From Gammaproteobacteria bacterium 42_54_T18 (GTDB taxonomy: Bacteria; Pseudomonadota; Gammaproteobacteria; Pseudomonadales; Ketobacteraceae): a DNA stretch of 44,680 nt. Location of the stretch: assembly GCA_002163245.1 (NCBI GenBank), contig MAAL01000052.1, forward strand, positions 1-44,680, written 5' to 3'. The position numbers and the translations under genes are program-made. Of this stretch, positions 17,194 to 26,296 are shown one piece after another; the stretch's first letter is position 1, and each line of letters opens with the position of its first letter. The notes below the pieces were generated by a model that searched no databases, was not told the DNA's origin, and saw nothing but the letters and a program-made list of their open reading frames with translations.

Positions 17194-18258
17194 CTATACA
17201 AGGACACCATCTTCCTGCTCAAACTTACGGCACACCTCTTTATTGGTAATATAGCCATTCTGAACAAACCAACTAACAGCGTCTCGTAAGGTCTGCTCTA
17301 TCGGTCGACTAGGTAGCCCAAGCTCATTCTTGGCCCTGCTAGGATCAGCTATCAATCCGACGTTAGAAATCTCTAATTCTACTGGCGTCATGAATGGCGC
17401 TTTATGGGTTACATATTTAGCAATTGCTTGCGACAAGTATGCCACAGGATACAATGCATTCGGCGATACGGTGATTAAAGGGCGCTTTAGCCCAACCACT
17501 TTTTGCAGACTACGCATTAAATCTGGGTGACTGGCATTTTTATCCCCCAAAATATAACTCTCCCCAGTCCTCCCCTTCTCTAGCGCCAATACATGCCCCA
17601 TGGCGCAATCTCGAACATCAATATAATTAGATATCGTGTGAACCCCCATAGTCACAGGCAGGCTAAACGCGTCCGCAATTAGTCGCCCGGTTGGCGTAGG
17701 GCCGTAATCGCCTGGCCCAAGAGGGCACGCAGGGTTAACTATAACCACATCAAGCCCATTCTTTGCGTAACGCTCGGCCATTTGATGAGATTCATATTTT
17801 GTTCGCGAATAATAACTACAATTTAGTTTAAAGGGTGATGTTTCATCACACGTCGCATCCAACCCTTGGCCAGCAAAACGAGCAAAAGAACTGGTATATA
17901 CGACACGCTCAACACCCTGTTTAACACATTCTTCAAACAATAAACGAGTACCACCAACATTTACACGATCCATCAAGGTCATATCCGGTAACCACAATGC
18001 ATATACCGCAGCCAAATGAAATACAACGTCACACCCCGCAACTGCCGTACTAACATCTTCTGCCGACGTTATATCACCAGAAAACAACTCCACATCTAAA
18101 TTTTTTAGGTTAATCATATTATCGTGAGGCAAGTGCATCACCCGAACCGGCACGCTATACCGCTCCAATAGGATTCTCACTACATGGGAACCAATAAAAC
18201 CTGCACCTCCCGTCACCAAGATTTTGGTAGCCCCTCGAAACTCTTCAGCTGACGCCAT
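17194..18258 (-). CDS. NAD-dependent epimerase/reductase, HpnA/dihydroflavonol-reductase-like
   Basis: A 354-residue extended short-chain dehydrogenase. The nucleotide loop is TGGAGFIGSH, followed by GDITSAEDVSTAVAGCDVVF and HLAAVYALW. The active-site SS and YxxxK are VVYTSSFA and YYSRTKYESHQ. Closest by eye are hopanoid-associated HpnA and dihydroflavonol-4-reductase-like proteins. No hopanoid genes are present, so the substrate is open. The start has a very strong ribosome site, AAGGAGGGTGAT. It stands alone, between tRNA-Gly and the divergent yegD. Confidence 0.88.
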   Translation of the reverse strand: MASAEEFRGATKILVTGGAGFIGSHVVRILLERYSVPVRVMHLPHDNMINLKNLDVELFSGDITSAEDVSTAVAGCDVVFHLAAVYALWLPDMTLMDRVNVGGTRLLFEECVKQGVERVVYTSSFARFAGQGLDATCDETSPFKLNCSYYSRTKYESHQMAERYAKNGLDVVIVNPACPLGPGDYGPTPTGRLIADAFSLPVTMGVHTISNYIDVRDCAMGHVLALEKGRTGESYILGDKNASHPDLMRSLQKVVGLKRPLITVSPNALYPVAYLSQAIAKYVTHKAPFMTPVELEISNVGLIADPSRAKNELGLPSRPIEQTLRDAVSWFVQNGYITNKEVCRKFEQEDGVLV

Positions 18259-18476
18259 ATCACCCTCCTTACGTTAAGAATTACACAATACCAGATGTTT
18301 GCCACCCGGCACTAGAACCTGCTAGTTCTCAGTGTGCCATACCAGAGGAATAGTGCTATAAGTGCAAGCTGACAGGCCCATATTTCTGTCTCCTTACCTT
18401 AACGCTGGCTTGCCTTAATTCGATATGTTATTTTTCGCGATCTTTTTACGTCACATCACTACTTACAGGTTTAACT

Positions 18477-19841
18477 ATGATCGCTGGATTCGATTACGGC
18501 ACTTCAAATTGCGCTATCGGCGTTTTCTCGGGTGAAAGTGCACAGCTAATTGCTATCGATCAGGGCCGAACATTCATGCCCTCTGCTCTTTATGCTTTAG
18601 AACGGGAATTGATCTGTGAATCTGTAGGCCAACAAATACCCAAAAAATCACTACAAGATAACTTTATAGAGCTTAGAGCCAACCCTCTTAATCAAGCCCG
18701 CAGAGTTAGACGTGAACATGAAATTCTTACCAGCGAACAAAGTCTCTACGTCGGCCAGGAGGCATTTGATCAATACTTCTCTCTACCAGAGGAAGGATAT
18801 TTTGTTAAATCGCCAAAATCCTTCTTAGGTGCAAGCGGCCTTCGTCCGGAATTTGTTCACTTTTTTGAAGACATTGTGACGGCAATGATGCAAACCATAA
18901 AGCAGCGTGCAGAGAAGCAGCTCGGACAAACCATCAATCACACCGTCATTGGTCGCCCAGTGAATTTTCAGGGTATGAACTCAGAACAAAGTAATCGCCA
19001 AGCAATCGACATTCTCAGCATCTCGGCCAAACGTGCCGGCTTTTCATCCGTTGAATTCTTATATGAACCCCTTGCAGCAGGTTTCGACTTCGAAGCCAGG
19101 CTTGATGAAAACAAAACCGTTCTTGTGGTTGATGTTGGTGGTGGTACAACAGATTGCGCCATGGTAAATATGGGCCCAAGCCATCGCAACAAAATTGAGC
19201 GTAGTGAGGATTTTCTCGGTCATAGTGGCGAACGTATTGGGGGAAATGATTTAGATATACAATTAGCCGGTAAAAATCTCATGTCATTATTTGGTATGCA
19301 ATCCGTACTAAAAAGCGGCCTCCCCATGCCAACCCAGCCATATTGGGACGCCGTCACTACAAACAATGTAGGTGCACAATCAACGTTTAACAGCAAAGAA
19401 ACCAGCCACAGTCTGCAACAATTAATGCTGGACACCACTGAGCCAGTGCTCTTGCAACGATTTATTGATTTACGCACACAAAAACAAAACCACCATATCG
19501 TTCGCTCTGCCGAACAGTGTAAAATTGCTCTTTCTGACAATGCCGCAAACAAGGTAGCGTTAGATTACATAGAACAAGGCCTCGCCTGTGACGTCAATCA
19601 ACAAGAGTTTGCTGATGCGATTGAACGCCCACTGGCAAGGGTTATTGCATTAATGGAAGACACCATCTCTCAAGCGGGTCGTAAACCCGACGTTATTTAT
19701 ATCACTGGGGGGTCAGCAAAATCCCCTGTTATTCGCCAAGCAATTGAAAAAAACCTTGGCTCTATTGACGTATTGGATGGCGACCATTTTGGAAGTGTCG
19801 CTGCTGGCCTCACCCTCTGGGCACAGCGAATATTTGCTTAA
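18477..19841 (+). CDS. yegD: Hsp70-family protein YegD
   Basis: A 454-residue actin-like ATPase that matches the size of YegD. It has the Hsp70 nucleotide-binding fold but only a short remainder instead of a substrate-binding domain. Phosphate loop 1 is GFDYGTSNCAIGV, phosphate 2 is VVDVGGGTTDCAMV and the adenosine motif is YITGGSAKSPVIRQA. The connecting segment RPVNFQG is also typical. AGG precedes the ATG. The client or role is unknown. It appears monocistronic and converges with the amidohydrolase gene four bases from its stop. Confidence 0.93.
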   Translation: MIAGFDYGTSNCAIGVFSGESAQLIAIDQGRTFMPSALYALERELICESVGQQIPKKSLQDNFIELRANPLNQARRVRREHEILTSEQSLYVGQEAFDQYFSLPEEGYFVKSPKSFLGASGLRPEFVHFFEDIVTAMMQTIKQRAEKQLGQTINHTVIGRPVNFQGMNSEQSNRQAIDILSISAKRAGFSSVEFLYEPLAAGFDFEARLDENKTVLVVDVGGGTTDCAMVNMGPSHRNKIERSEDFLGHSGERIGGNDLDIQLAGKNLMSLFGMQSVLKSGLPMPTQPYWDAVTTNNVGAQSTFNSKETSHSLQQLMLDTTEPVLLQRFIDLRTQKQNHHIVRSAEQCKIALSDNAANKVALDYIEQGLACDVNQQEFADAIERPLARVIALMEDTISQAGRKPDVIYITGGSAKSPVIRQAIEKNLGSIDVLDGDHFGSVAAGLTLWAQRIFA

Positions 19842-19845
19842 TCGG

Positions 19846-21567
19846 CTACAGCATTGGACTACTAAATACCGCTTTACCTTCTAGTAAGGTAAGCAATACA
19901 TTTGTTTTAGCAATGGAATCTATCTCTACAGTTACAATGTCTTGATCAAGCACTATCAAATCACCTAACTTTCCTACCTCGATTGACCCTGTCTTATCTT
20001 CTTGGCGCATCAATATGGCTGCGTTAATAGTATAAGCTCGAATAACAGCATCAATATTCGGTAAGCTCTGCTCGCCTCGTTGTAACGAATTTTGCATACC
20101 AACAAAAGGTGACAAGCTACTAACATCCCAATCACTACTTAATGTCACCAATGCACCGGTATCATAAATGGTTCTCACCGGCAGCATATCTTTATGTCGG
20201 TCACCAATTTGCCCTTCAACCCAAGAAGAGTTTTTAGGTAACGTAAACTCTCCTGCCACCTGAAAGTCAGCAATCACCCCTAATTCAGCAAACCGACCAA
20301 AGTCATTACTATCAACCATTTCCACATGAGTTAATCGGTGACGTCGAGGGCTATCCAGCGTGCCGTTTACTTGCATCGAATCTTCAATGGCATCCAATGA
20401 TTCTCGAACAGCACGATCACCTATGGCATGGATATGCATATCAAAACCCGCCTTTTCAAGCTCTGTCACATATTTTGTCATACGAGTTTTATCAAAATAA
20501 TTTAAACCCAAGGGGCCTACTTCTTCAAAATACTCTTTATAAGGTTCAATTAGCGAAGCAGTACTGTTATGAATTATCCCGTCACTGTACATTTTAATTT
20601 GCGTCACCCGCAACAGGCTATTCCCATCATCTCTATACATTGATTTTAATATTTCGATTTGATCTGTATCACCTTCCAATGGATATGCCCATAAACTAAG
20701 AACAGCCCTGGCAGTTAACGTATTTTCTTTTTCTGCCCGATCCCAAGCCTTTAGATAGTTTCGCTTCCAGTAAAGGCGTGCATCAACTACGGACGTAATT
20801 CCATTTTTAGCCACTTGCTCCAAACCAGACAGTAGCCCTTGATAATTCATTTCTTCTAACACGGTGTTGGGTGCAAAAGCAATATCAAAAATAATCTCAC
20901 CAGCAGTATCCAACAAGACACCCGTCGGCTGCCCCGTAGCCATATGCTTTAGAATTGCCCCGCCTTTCGGATGAGGCGTATTTGCAGAAATACCCGCTAG
21001 CGCCAGCGCCTTACTATTTACCCAAATCGAATGAGAAGTTTCTTCCATTATCGCAACAGGACGATCAGGAATCATTTCATCAAGAAATGCTCTAGGGTCT
21101 TTTTTCATAGCCAACAATGATTCTAATGAATACCCCCAGCCCAGCACCCAATCTAACCCGGTATTTTCTTCTCCGCATGCTTTTAATTTTGTCGCTTGCT
21201 TTGCGGGAGAAATCGAAGAATCCAATATACAAGTAATCGCTTCAGAACCAGCTTCTAGTGGATGCAAATGACTATCATGAATCCCAGGCAACACTAACTT
21301 ACCCTTAAGATCAATCACCAACGTATCCACATCAATTCTACTTTGTGCCTCAGCGGTACTACCGACAAATACAATACTTCCCTTTTTAACTACCACTGCC
21401 TCCTCTACGGATTGCTTGTCGTTCACGGTATAGATTTTGCCATTAATTAATGCCACATTCCCCGTCGCATTCACATCACCGCTATTATTCTCGGATCCAC
21501 ACCCCGTTAGTATAAAGCTTAATCCTACAATTTTTATCAAAAGCCCCCAAAATCTAAAACCTGTCAT
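19846..21567 (-). CDS. Lipoprotein amidohydrolase (YtcJ-like, amidohydrolase_3)
   Basis: A 573-residue exported metal-dependent hydrolase. The signal peptide ends in the lipobox LTGC, so it is predicted to be membrane-anchored outside the cytoplasm. The TIM-barrel metal motifs are HDSHLHP, QIKMYSDG (Lys), HAIGDRA and LSSDWD, flanked by the composite beta domain (VALINGKIYTVND at the start and KLGDLIVLD at the end). GGGAGAA precedes the ATG. It is a paralogue of the divergent gene at 21754 and shares its promoter region and inverted-repeat site. The substrate is unknown; relatives act on N-formyl or amide compounds. Confidence 0.92.
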   Translation of the reverse strand: MTGFRFWGLLIKIVGLSFILTGCGSENNSGDVNATGNVALINGKIYTVNDKQSVEEAVVVKKGSIVFVGSTAEAQSRIDVDTLVIDLKGKLVLPGIHDSHLHPLEAGSEAITCILDSSISPAKQATKLKACGEENTGLDWVLGWGYSLESLLAMKKDPRAFLDEMIPDRPVAIMEETSHSIWVNSKALALAGISANTPHPKGGAILKHMATGQPTGVLLDTAGEIIFDIAFAPNTVLEEMNYQGLLSGLEQVAKNGITSVVDARLYWKRNYLKAWDRAEKENTLTARAVLSLWAYPLEGDTDQIEILKSMYRDDGNSLLRVTQIKMYSDGIIHNSTASLIEPYKEYFEEVGPLGLNYFDKTRMTKYVTELEKAGFDMHIHAIGDRAVRESLDAIEDSMQVNGTLDSPRRHRLTHVEMVDSNDFGRFAELGVIADFQVAGEFTLPKNSSWVEGQIGDRHKDMLPVRTIYDTGALVTLSSDWDVSSLSPFVGMQNSLQRGEQSLPNIDAVIRAYTINAAILMRQEDKTGSIEVGKLGDLIVLDQDIVTVEIDSIAKTNVLLTLLEGKAVFSSPML

Positions 21568-21627
21568 CGCGATTCTCCCGCTGTTGTTTTACTCGTTTTG
21601 TTAGAAAACCTACGATACCGCAACCAA

Positions 21628-21710
21628 GGTAACAGCTTGGTAACAGCTCACTACACCCGCCTTTGAGCATATTATTCGACGCATTTGACACTTGTTACCA
21701 AGCTGTTACC
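21628..21710. promoter_or_regulatory. Shared inverted-repeat operator between the two amidohydrolase genes
   Basis: GGTAACAGCTTGGTAACA at 21628-21645 recurs as its exact reverse complement at 21693-21710, with 47 bases between. Each 18-base arm itself holds two GGTAACA copies, 11 bases apart, about one helical turn. The site lies in the divergent promoter region, so a dimeric or AraC/LuxR-like regulator controlling both genes is likely. No regulator gene is adjacent. Confidence 0.75.
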
Positions 21711-21753
21711 TAGCAAGTGCTATCTTTAGAGAAATCCAAAGAGACTATATCCA

Positions 21754-23445
21754 ATGATTAAATCGCTTATTACGCTGGGCTTGACCGCTCTGTTGGCGCA
21801 CAACTCTTCATTTGCCGAAAATGCAGCACCAACAGCCCCCCTCGCCAGCCGCGCGCTCATTAACGGCAACATATACACCGCAAACGATGCCCAGCCCTAT
21901 GCCGAAGCTATTGCCATCCATAACGGAAAAGTCATTGCCGTTGGTTCTTTCGATGAGATTAAAAGCGTTATCGGAATAAAAACAAACGTTACTGACCTTA
22001 AAGGCAAACAGGTTCTACCTGGGTTTATCGACAATCATAACCATATTTTTGAGGCGGCATCTGAAGCCGGTGGTAACTGTGAATTATCCCAAGAAGCAAC
22101 GCCCTCTGAACAAATCCCTTATTTACAAACCTGTTTTGAAAATTCTAAACCCGGTCAGTGGGTCGTTGGCTGGGGTCATACCATTCAGGCCACACTGACA
22201 CTTGAGGAAGAAGATACTCCGCTTGAGATAATCGACAGTATATTTCCCGACCGTCCCGTGATCATTATGGAGCAAACCTCACATTCCATGTGGGTTAACT
22301 CAATAGCATTAGCGCTAGCTGGCATTACCTTGTCAACACCTGACCCACAAGGCGGGAAAATCATGAAAACAGAAGACGCCGATGCCCTGCTCGGGATCTT
22401 GATTGATAATGCTGGTGATATCGTGATGGAACTTGCCTGGAACAGCCTCAAAAACAAATTCACCAAAAGTTATGATGGATTACTTAACGGGCTTCATGAG
22501 GTTGCAAAAAACGGGATCACCACAGTAGGTGACGGCAGACTATATTGGAAAAGGGGCTGGTATGATGTGTGGAAAGCGGCTGAAGCGGACGGCCAACTTA
22601 CCGCACGCGTTTCATTACGCCCTTGGATCTATCCTCATATTCCACAAAAAGAACAACTCTCCTTTTTAGAAAGCATCTATAACCCGAATAAAAATACATT
22701 ACTCATTGTTGACCAAGTTAAAATCTACAGTGACGGGATCATTGTTAACGGTACTGCAAAAACATTAGCGCCTTATCAATTCACCTACTTCCCAAAATCA
22801 CCCTACGGCCTCAACTATATTCAACCAAAAGCTATGAAGAACTGGCTAACAACACTGGCTACTTTAGGGTACGGCGCGCACATTCACGCCATTGGAGACG
22901 GCGGTGTTAGAGATGCATTGGATGCGATTGAATCCGCCAGAAGATCTGGCTTAACTCATCACTACAATATCACGCACTTAGAAATGGTTAATTCAGCAGA
23001 CTATTCACGCTTTAAGTCACTATCTGTTGATGCCGATTTTCAAGTAGGCTCCGACTACATTGTCCAAAATGATCATAGTTGGGCACATGAATTAATCGGT
23101 GAAAAGCGATCACACAAATTGATTCCATTGGGAACCATCTATAAAACTGGGGCAAACATCACCTTAAGCAGTGACTGGAACGTCAACCCGCTCAGCCCTC
23201 TATCAGCAATTGCTAATGCTGTTGAGTTAAAGGATAAGGGCCTTCCTACCGTACAAGCCGCAATTGATGCCTACACGATCAATGCAGCGCACGCTCTTGG
23301 CTTGGAGCCAGTGACAGGCTCTATTGAAGTCGGAAAGTCAGCGGATATTGTTGTGTTGGATCGTGCAATTGTGGGGGGGACGCCCCAAAACATTGTGATC
23401 TGGACATTACTGCGAGGCAAAACTGTTTTTAAAGAAGGTTCTTAG
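21754..23445 (+). CDS. Periplasmic amidohydrolase (YtcJ-like), paralogue
   Basis: A 563-residue protein with a cleavable-type signal peptide (MIKSLITLGLTALLAHNSSF, then AEN), so it is probably periplasmic and soluble, unlike its lipoprotein partner. Amidohydrolase_3 motifs are DNHNHIF, QVKIYSDG, HAIGDGG and LSSDWN, with the N-terminal RALINGNIYTAND and the C-terminal KSADIVVLD. It aligns along its whole length with the divergent 19846-21567 protein, so the pair arose by duplication. A G7 run near the C-terminus is in frame. The substrate is unknown. Confidence 0.92.
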   Translation: MIKSLITLGLTALLAHNSSFAENAAPTAPLASRALINGNIYTANDAQPYAEAIAIHNGKVIAVGSFDEIKSVIGIKTNVTDLKGKQVLPGFIDNHNHIFEAASEAGGNCELSQEATPSEQIPYLQTCFENSKPGQWVVGWGHTIQATLTLEEEDTPLEIIDSIFPDRPVIIMEQTSHSMWVNSIALALAGITLSTPDPQGGKIMKTEDADALLGILIDNAGDIVMELAWNSLKNKFTKSYDGLLNGLHEVAKNGITTVGDGRLYWKRGWYDVWKAAEADGQLTARVSLRPWIYPHIPQKEQLSFLESIYNPNKNTLLIVDQVKIYSDGIIVNGTAKTLAPYQFTYFPKSPYGLNYIQPKAMKNWLTTLATLGYGAHIHAIGDGGVRDALDAIESARRSGLTHHYNITHLEMVNSADYSRFKSLSVDADFQVGSDYIVQNDHSWAHELIGEKRSHKLIPLGTIYKTGANITLSSDWNVNPLSPLSAIANAVELKDKGLPTVQAAIDAYTINAAHALGLEPVTGSIEVGKSADIVVLDRAIVGGTPQNIVIWTLLRGKTVFKEGS

Positions 23446-23625
23446 GCAATTTCATAGTGTTATTTGGATGCTGATAGCCATTAAATGCCTGGTAACAAGA
23501 AATTAACCCGCTTATCACTAGTATTTACTTTGTTCTATTAGCGAACTGATCAAGTATTGGGTAAGATGCCCCGCTTATCTCTATCTGAATTATCTCGACA
23601 ATCTCTACATTAGCGGTGCACTCAT

Positions 23626-24960
23626 TTGACTAGCAAAAACGAAGAAAGCAAAACAGTAGGTTTTATCTCACTAGGCTGCCCTAAGGCACTTGTTGATTCC
23701 GAACGTATCCTAACTCAGTTAAAAACTGATGGTTACGATATCGTACCAACCTATAAAGATGCGGATATCGTCGTTGTTAATACCTGTGGCTTCATTGATT
23801 CAGCAAAAGCCGAATCCATTGAGGCGATTGGTGAAGCTATCTCAGAAAACGGCAAAGTTATCGTTACCGGCTGCATGGGAAAGGATCAGAAAGCTATCAC
23901 TGACATCCACCCGAGTGTACTGGAAGTAACAGGGCCCCAGGCCTACGAGGAAGTTGTTGGAGCCGTACATAAATATGTACCTCAAACCATCAAACATAAC
24001 CCCTACACAGACTTGGTACCACCACAAGGTATCAAACTCACCCCTAAACACTACGCCTATCTAAAAATTTCTGAAGGCTGCAATCATAGTTGTTCATTTT
24101 GCATTATCCCTGATTTGCGTGGAAAGCTGGTTTCTCGTCCCATAGGCGACGTCATGGACGAGGCGGAACGTCTAGTTGACTCGGGTGTTAAAGAGCTGCT
24201 GATCATATCTCAAGACACCAGCGCTTATGGTGTAGATACAAAATATCGAACAGGGTTTTGGCAAGGCCGCCCAATCAAAACCCGCATGCAAGAGCTATGT
24301 GAAGCCCTTGGTGAATTAGGCGTATGGTCACGACTCCATTATGTCTACCCCTACCCTCACGTCGATAAAATTATCCCGTTAATGGCTGATGGTAAAATCC
24401 TGCCCTATTTGGACATCCCATTTCAACACGGTAGCCCTCGAATCCTTAAATTAATGAAACGCCCTGGGGCAATTGATAATACACTTGAGCGTATCCACAC
24501 ATGGCGTAATACCTGCCCAGACATCACCTTACGCAGTACCTTTATCGTGGGTTTCCCGGGCGAGACAGAAGATGACTTCGAGCAACTTTTAGGCTTCCTT
24601 GATGAAGCCCAACTAGACCGCGTAGGCTGCTTTCAATACTCACCAGTAGACGGAGCTCCAGCCAACAAGCTTGAGAACCATGTGCCCGATGAAGTTAAGC
24701 AAGAGCGTTTTGAGCGCTTTATGCAAAAGCAACAAGAAATTAGTACGCAACGACTTCTTAAGAAAGTCGGGACCACACAAAAAGTCATTATTGACGAAAC
24801 CGATGACGAGGGAGCTATTGGTCGTAGCATGGCAGATGCACCAGAAATCGACGGCATGGTATATCTCAATGGTGAAACCTCATTAAACCCTGGAGATATT
24901 GTGGATACAACAATCACAAATTCCGACGAATATGATTTATGGGCAAAACTTAAAAAATAG
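23626..24960 (+). CDS. rimO: Ribosomal protein S12 methylthiotransferase RimO
   Basis: A 444-residue radical-SAM enzyme that methylthiolates Asp of ribosomal protein S12. The N-terminal cluster cysteines are in [24 protein letters not shown] and VTGCMGK. The radical-SAM cysteines are [13 protein letters not shown]-terminal TRAM domain follows (about residues 375-444). Start is TTG: the resulting N-terminus lines up with E. coli RimO and no nearby ATG fits. A strong terminator follows. It appears monocistronic. Confidence 0.96.
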   Translation: MTSKNEESKTVGFISLGCPKALVDSERILTQLKTDGYDIVPTYKDADIVVVNTCGFIDSAKAESIEAIGEAISENGKVIVTGCMGKDQKAITDIHPSVLEVTGPQAYEEVVGAVHKYVPQTIKHNPYTDLVPPQGIKLTPKHYAYLKISEGCNHSCSFCIIPDLRGKLVSRPIGDVMDEAERLVDSGVKELLIISQDTSAYGVDTKYRTGFWQGRPIKTRMQELCEALGELGVWSRLHYVYPYPHVDKIIPLMADGKILPYLDIPFQHGSPRILKLMKRPGAIDNTLERIHTWRNTCPDITLRSTFIVGFPGETEDDFEQLLGFLDEAQLDRVGCFQYSPVDGAPANKLENHVPDEVKQERFERFMQKQQEISTQRLLKKVGTTQKVIIDETDDEGAIGRSMADAPEIDGMVYLNGETSLNPGDIVDTTITNSDEYDLWAKLKK

Positions 24961-25010
24961 CCCATAGTCTGTAGATATCTCGCGCTTTCATTCTAATGAA
25001 CACGCCCTCA

Positions 25011-25033
25011 ATGCCCCTTTTAAGGGGCATTTC
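25011..25033 (+). terminator. rimO terminator
   Basis: ATGCCCC (25011-25017), loop TTTTAA, GGGGCAT (25024-25030), then TTT before a C. It lies 50 bases after the rimO stop. Confidence 0.75.
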
Positions 25034-25153
25034 TAACAAATCTATAACAAACCATAGCGTTTTCATAACATCTCCCCCTCCCCCCTTTTCAGCCTCCCTT
25101 TTTTTCGCCACACTGGACCTATCAGCTTATTACAGTCCTTACAGAGGTTAATT

Positions 25154-26284
25154 ATGAAATTATCAATGGGTGGTTATTTACTAGGAGCACTTTTATTAAC
25201 AGGTTGCTCTCAAAATGCCGAAACAGCATCATCCACAATTAAAGGCAGCATGAATGATTCAATGCCTGCTCAATCACTAACGCTCAGCACAGCTACTTTT
25301 GCTGGAGGTTGTTTCTGGTGTGTAGAGTCAGACCTTGAGAAAGTTGATGGCGTTTATGATGTTATCTCTGGCTATACTGGCGGAAAAATTAAAAACCCAA
25401 CGTACAAGCAAGTCGCCTCAGGAGCAACACGCCATGTTGAATCCGTAGAAGTAAAATACGACGCAAGTACCGTATCTTATGAACAACTATTGGACGTCTT
25501 TTGGCGTCACATTGATCCTACCGATGGCCAAGGTCAGTTTGTGGACAGAGGCTACCAATATCATTCAGTGATTTATGCCAACACTGAAGAACAAAAGAAC
25601 ATTGCCATTCAATCAAAGAGAGAGCTTGGTGCTAGCGGGGAATTTTCCAAACCAATCGTAACCGAAATCATTGATGCGACAACCTTCTACCCAGCTGAAG
25701 ACTATCATCAAGATTATTACAAAAAAAATCCTGTTCGATATAACTTTTATCGTTACAATTCAGGCCGAGACCAATTTCTTGCAAAACACTGGAAGAATGA
25801 CAATCACTCATCCAACAAGATGGAGCATGCAATCATGAGTACTAAAACCTACAGCAAACCATCCAATTCCGAATTAAAAAGCTCATTGACGGATTTACAA
25901 TATGACGTCACTCAAAACGAAGGTACAGAAAGAGCCTTCAGTGATGGTTATTGGGATGAGAAACGCCCAGGTATATTCGTTGATATCGCTAGCGGTGAGC
26001 CACTGTTTTCATCTAAAGATAAATTCAATTCTGGTACTGGCTGGCCAAGTTTTAGCCAGCCTATCGAGAATGGACGGGTAACTGAAAATAAAGACTTTAA
26101 ATTATTCGCTCCGCGAACTGAAGTAAGAAGTAAAGGTGCAGATTCCCACTTAGGCCATGTATTTGAAGATGGTCCGGCACCAACTGGACTACGTTACTGC
26201 ATCAATTCAGCATCACTACGCTTTATTCCTTTAGAAGCAATGGCGGATGAGGGATACGAGGCTTATATTGTTGCAGTAAAATAA
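25154..26284 (+). CDS. msrAB: Lipoprotein MsrA-MsrB fusion (peptide methionine sulfoxide reductase)
   Basis: A 376-residue envelope repair enzyme. The lipobox LLTGC sits at residues about 14-18. An MsrA domain follows (about 45-200), with the catalytic GCFWCVES. Then comes an MsrB domain (about 235-375), with [26 protein letters not shown] and the catalytic Cys in [11 protein letters not shown]. The zinc-binding CxxC pairs seen in many MsrB proteins are absent. It reduces both S- and R-methionine sulfoxide, here in the periplasm. The order MsrA-MsrB resembles the second part of Neisseria PilB, without its thioredoxin domain. AGAGG precedes the ATG. Confidence 0.95.
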   Translation: MKLSMGGYLLGALLLTGCSQNAETASSTIKGSMNDSMPAQSLTLSTATFAGGCFWCVESDLEKVDGVYDVISGYTGGKIKNPTYKQVASGATRHVESVEVKYDASTVSYEQLLDVFWRHIDPTDGQGQFVDRGYQYHSVIYANTEEQKNIAIQSKRELGASGEFSKPIVTEIIDATTFYPAEDYHQDYYKKNPVRYNFYRYNSGRDQFLAKHWKNDNHSSNKMEHAIMSTKTYSKPSNSELKSSLTDLQYDVTQNEGTERAFSDGYWDEKRPGIFVDIASGEPLFSSKDKFNSGTGWPSFSQPIENGRVTENKDFKLFAPRTEVRSKGADSHLGHVFEDGPAPTGLRYCINSASLRFIPLEAMADEGYEAYIVAVK

Positions 26285-26296
26285 CAACGACAGTTA

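Noticed and set aside
17330-17530. Open frames opposite the epimerase and many other opposite-strand frames
   Set aside because: They lie fully inside well-recognised genes, have no family resemblance or ribosome site, and follow the codon shadow of the real frame.
18310-18334. Hairpin CACTAGAAC/GTTCTCAGTG between the epimerase and yegD
   Set aside because: It has a bulge, no T-run and no clear position relative to a promoter. Not distinctive enough to list.
23491-23497. GGTAACA after the second amidohydrolase gene
   Set aside because: Single heptamer with no partner; expected by chance.
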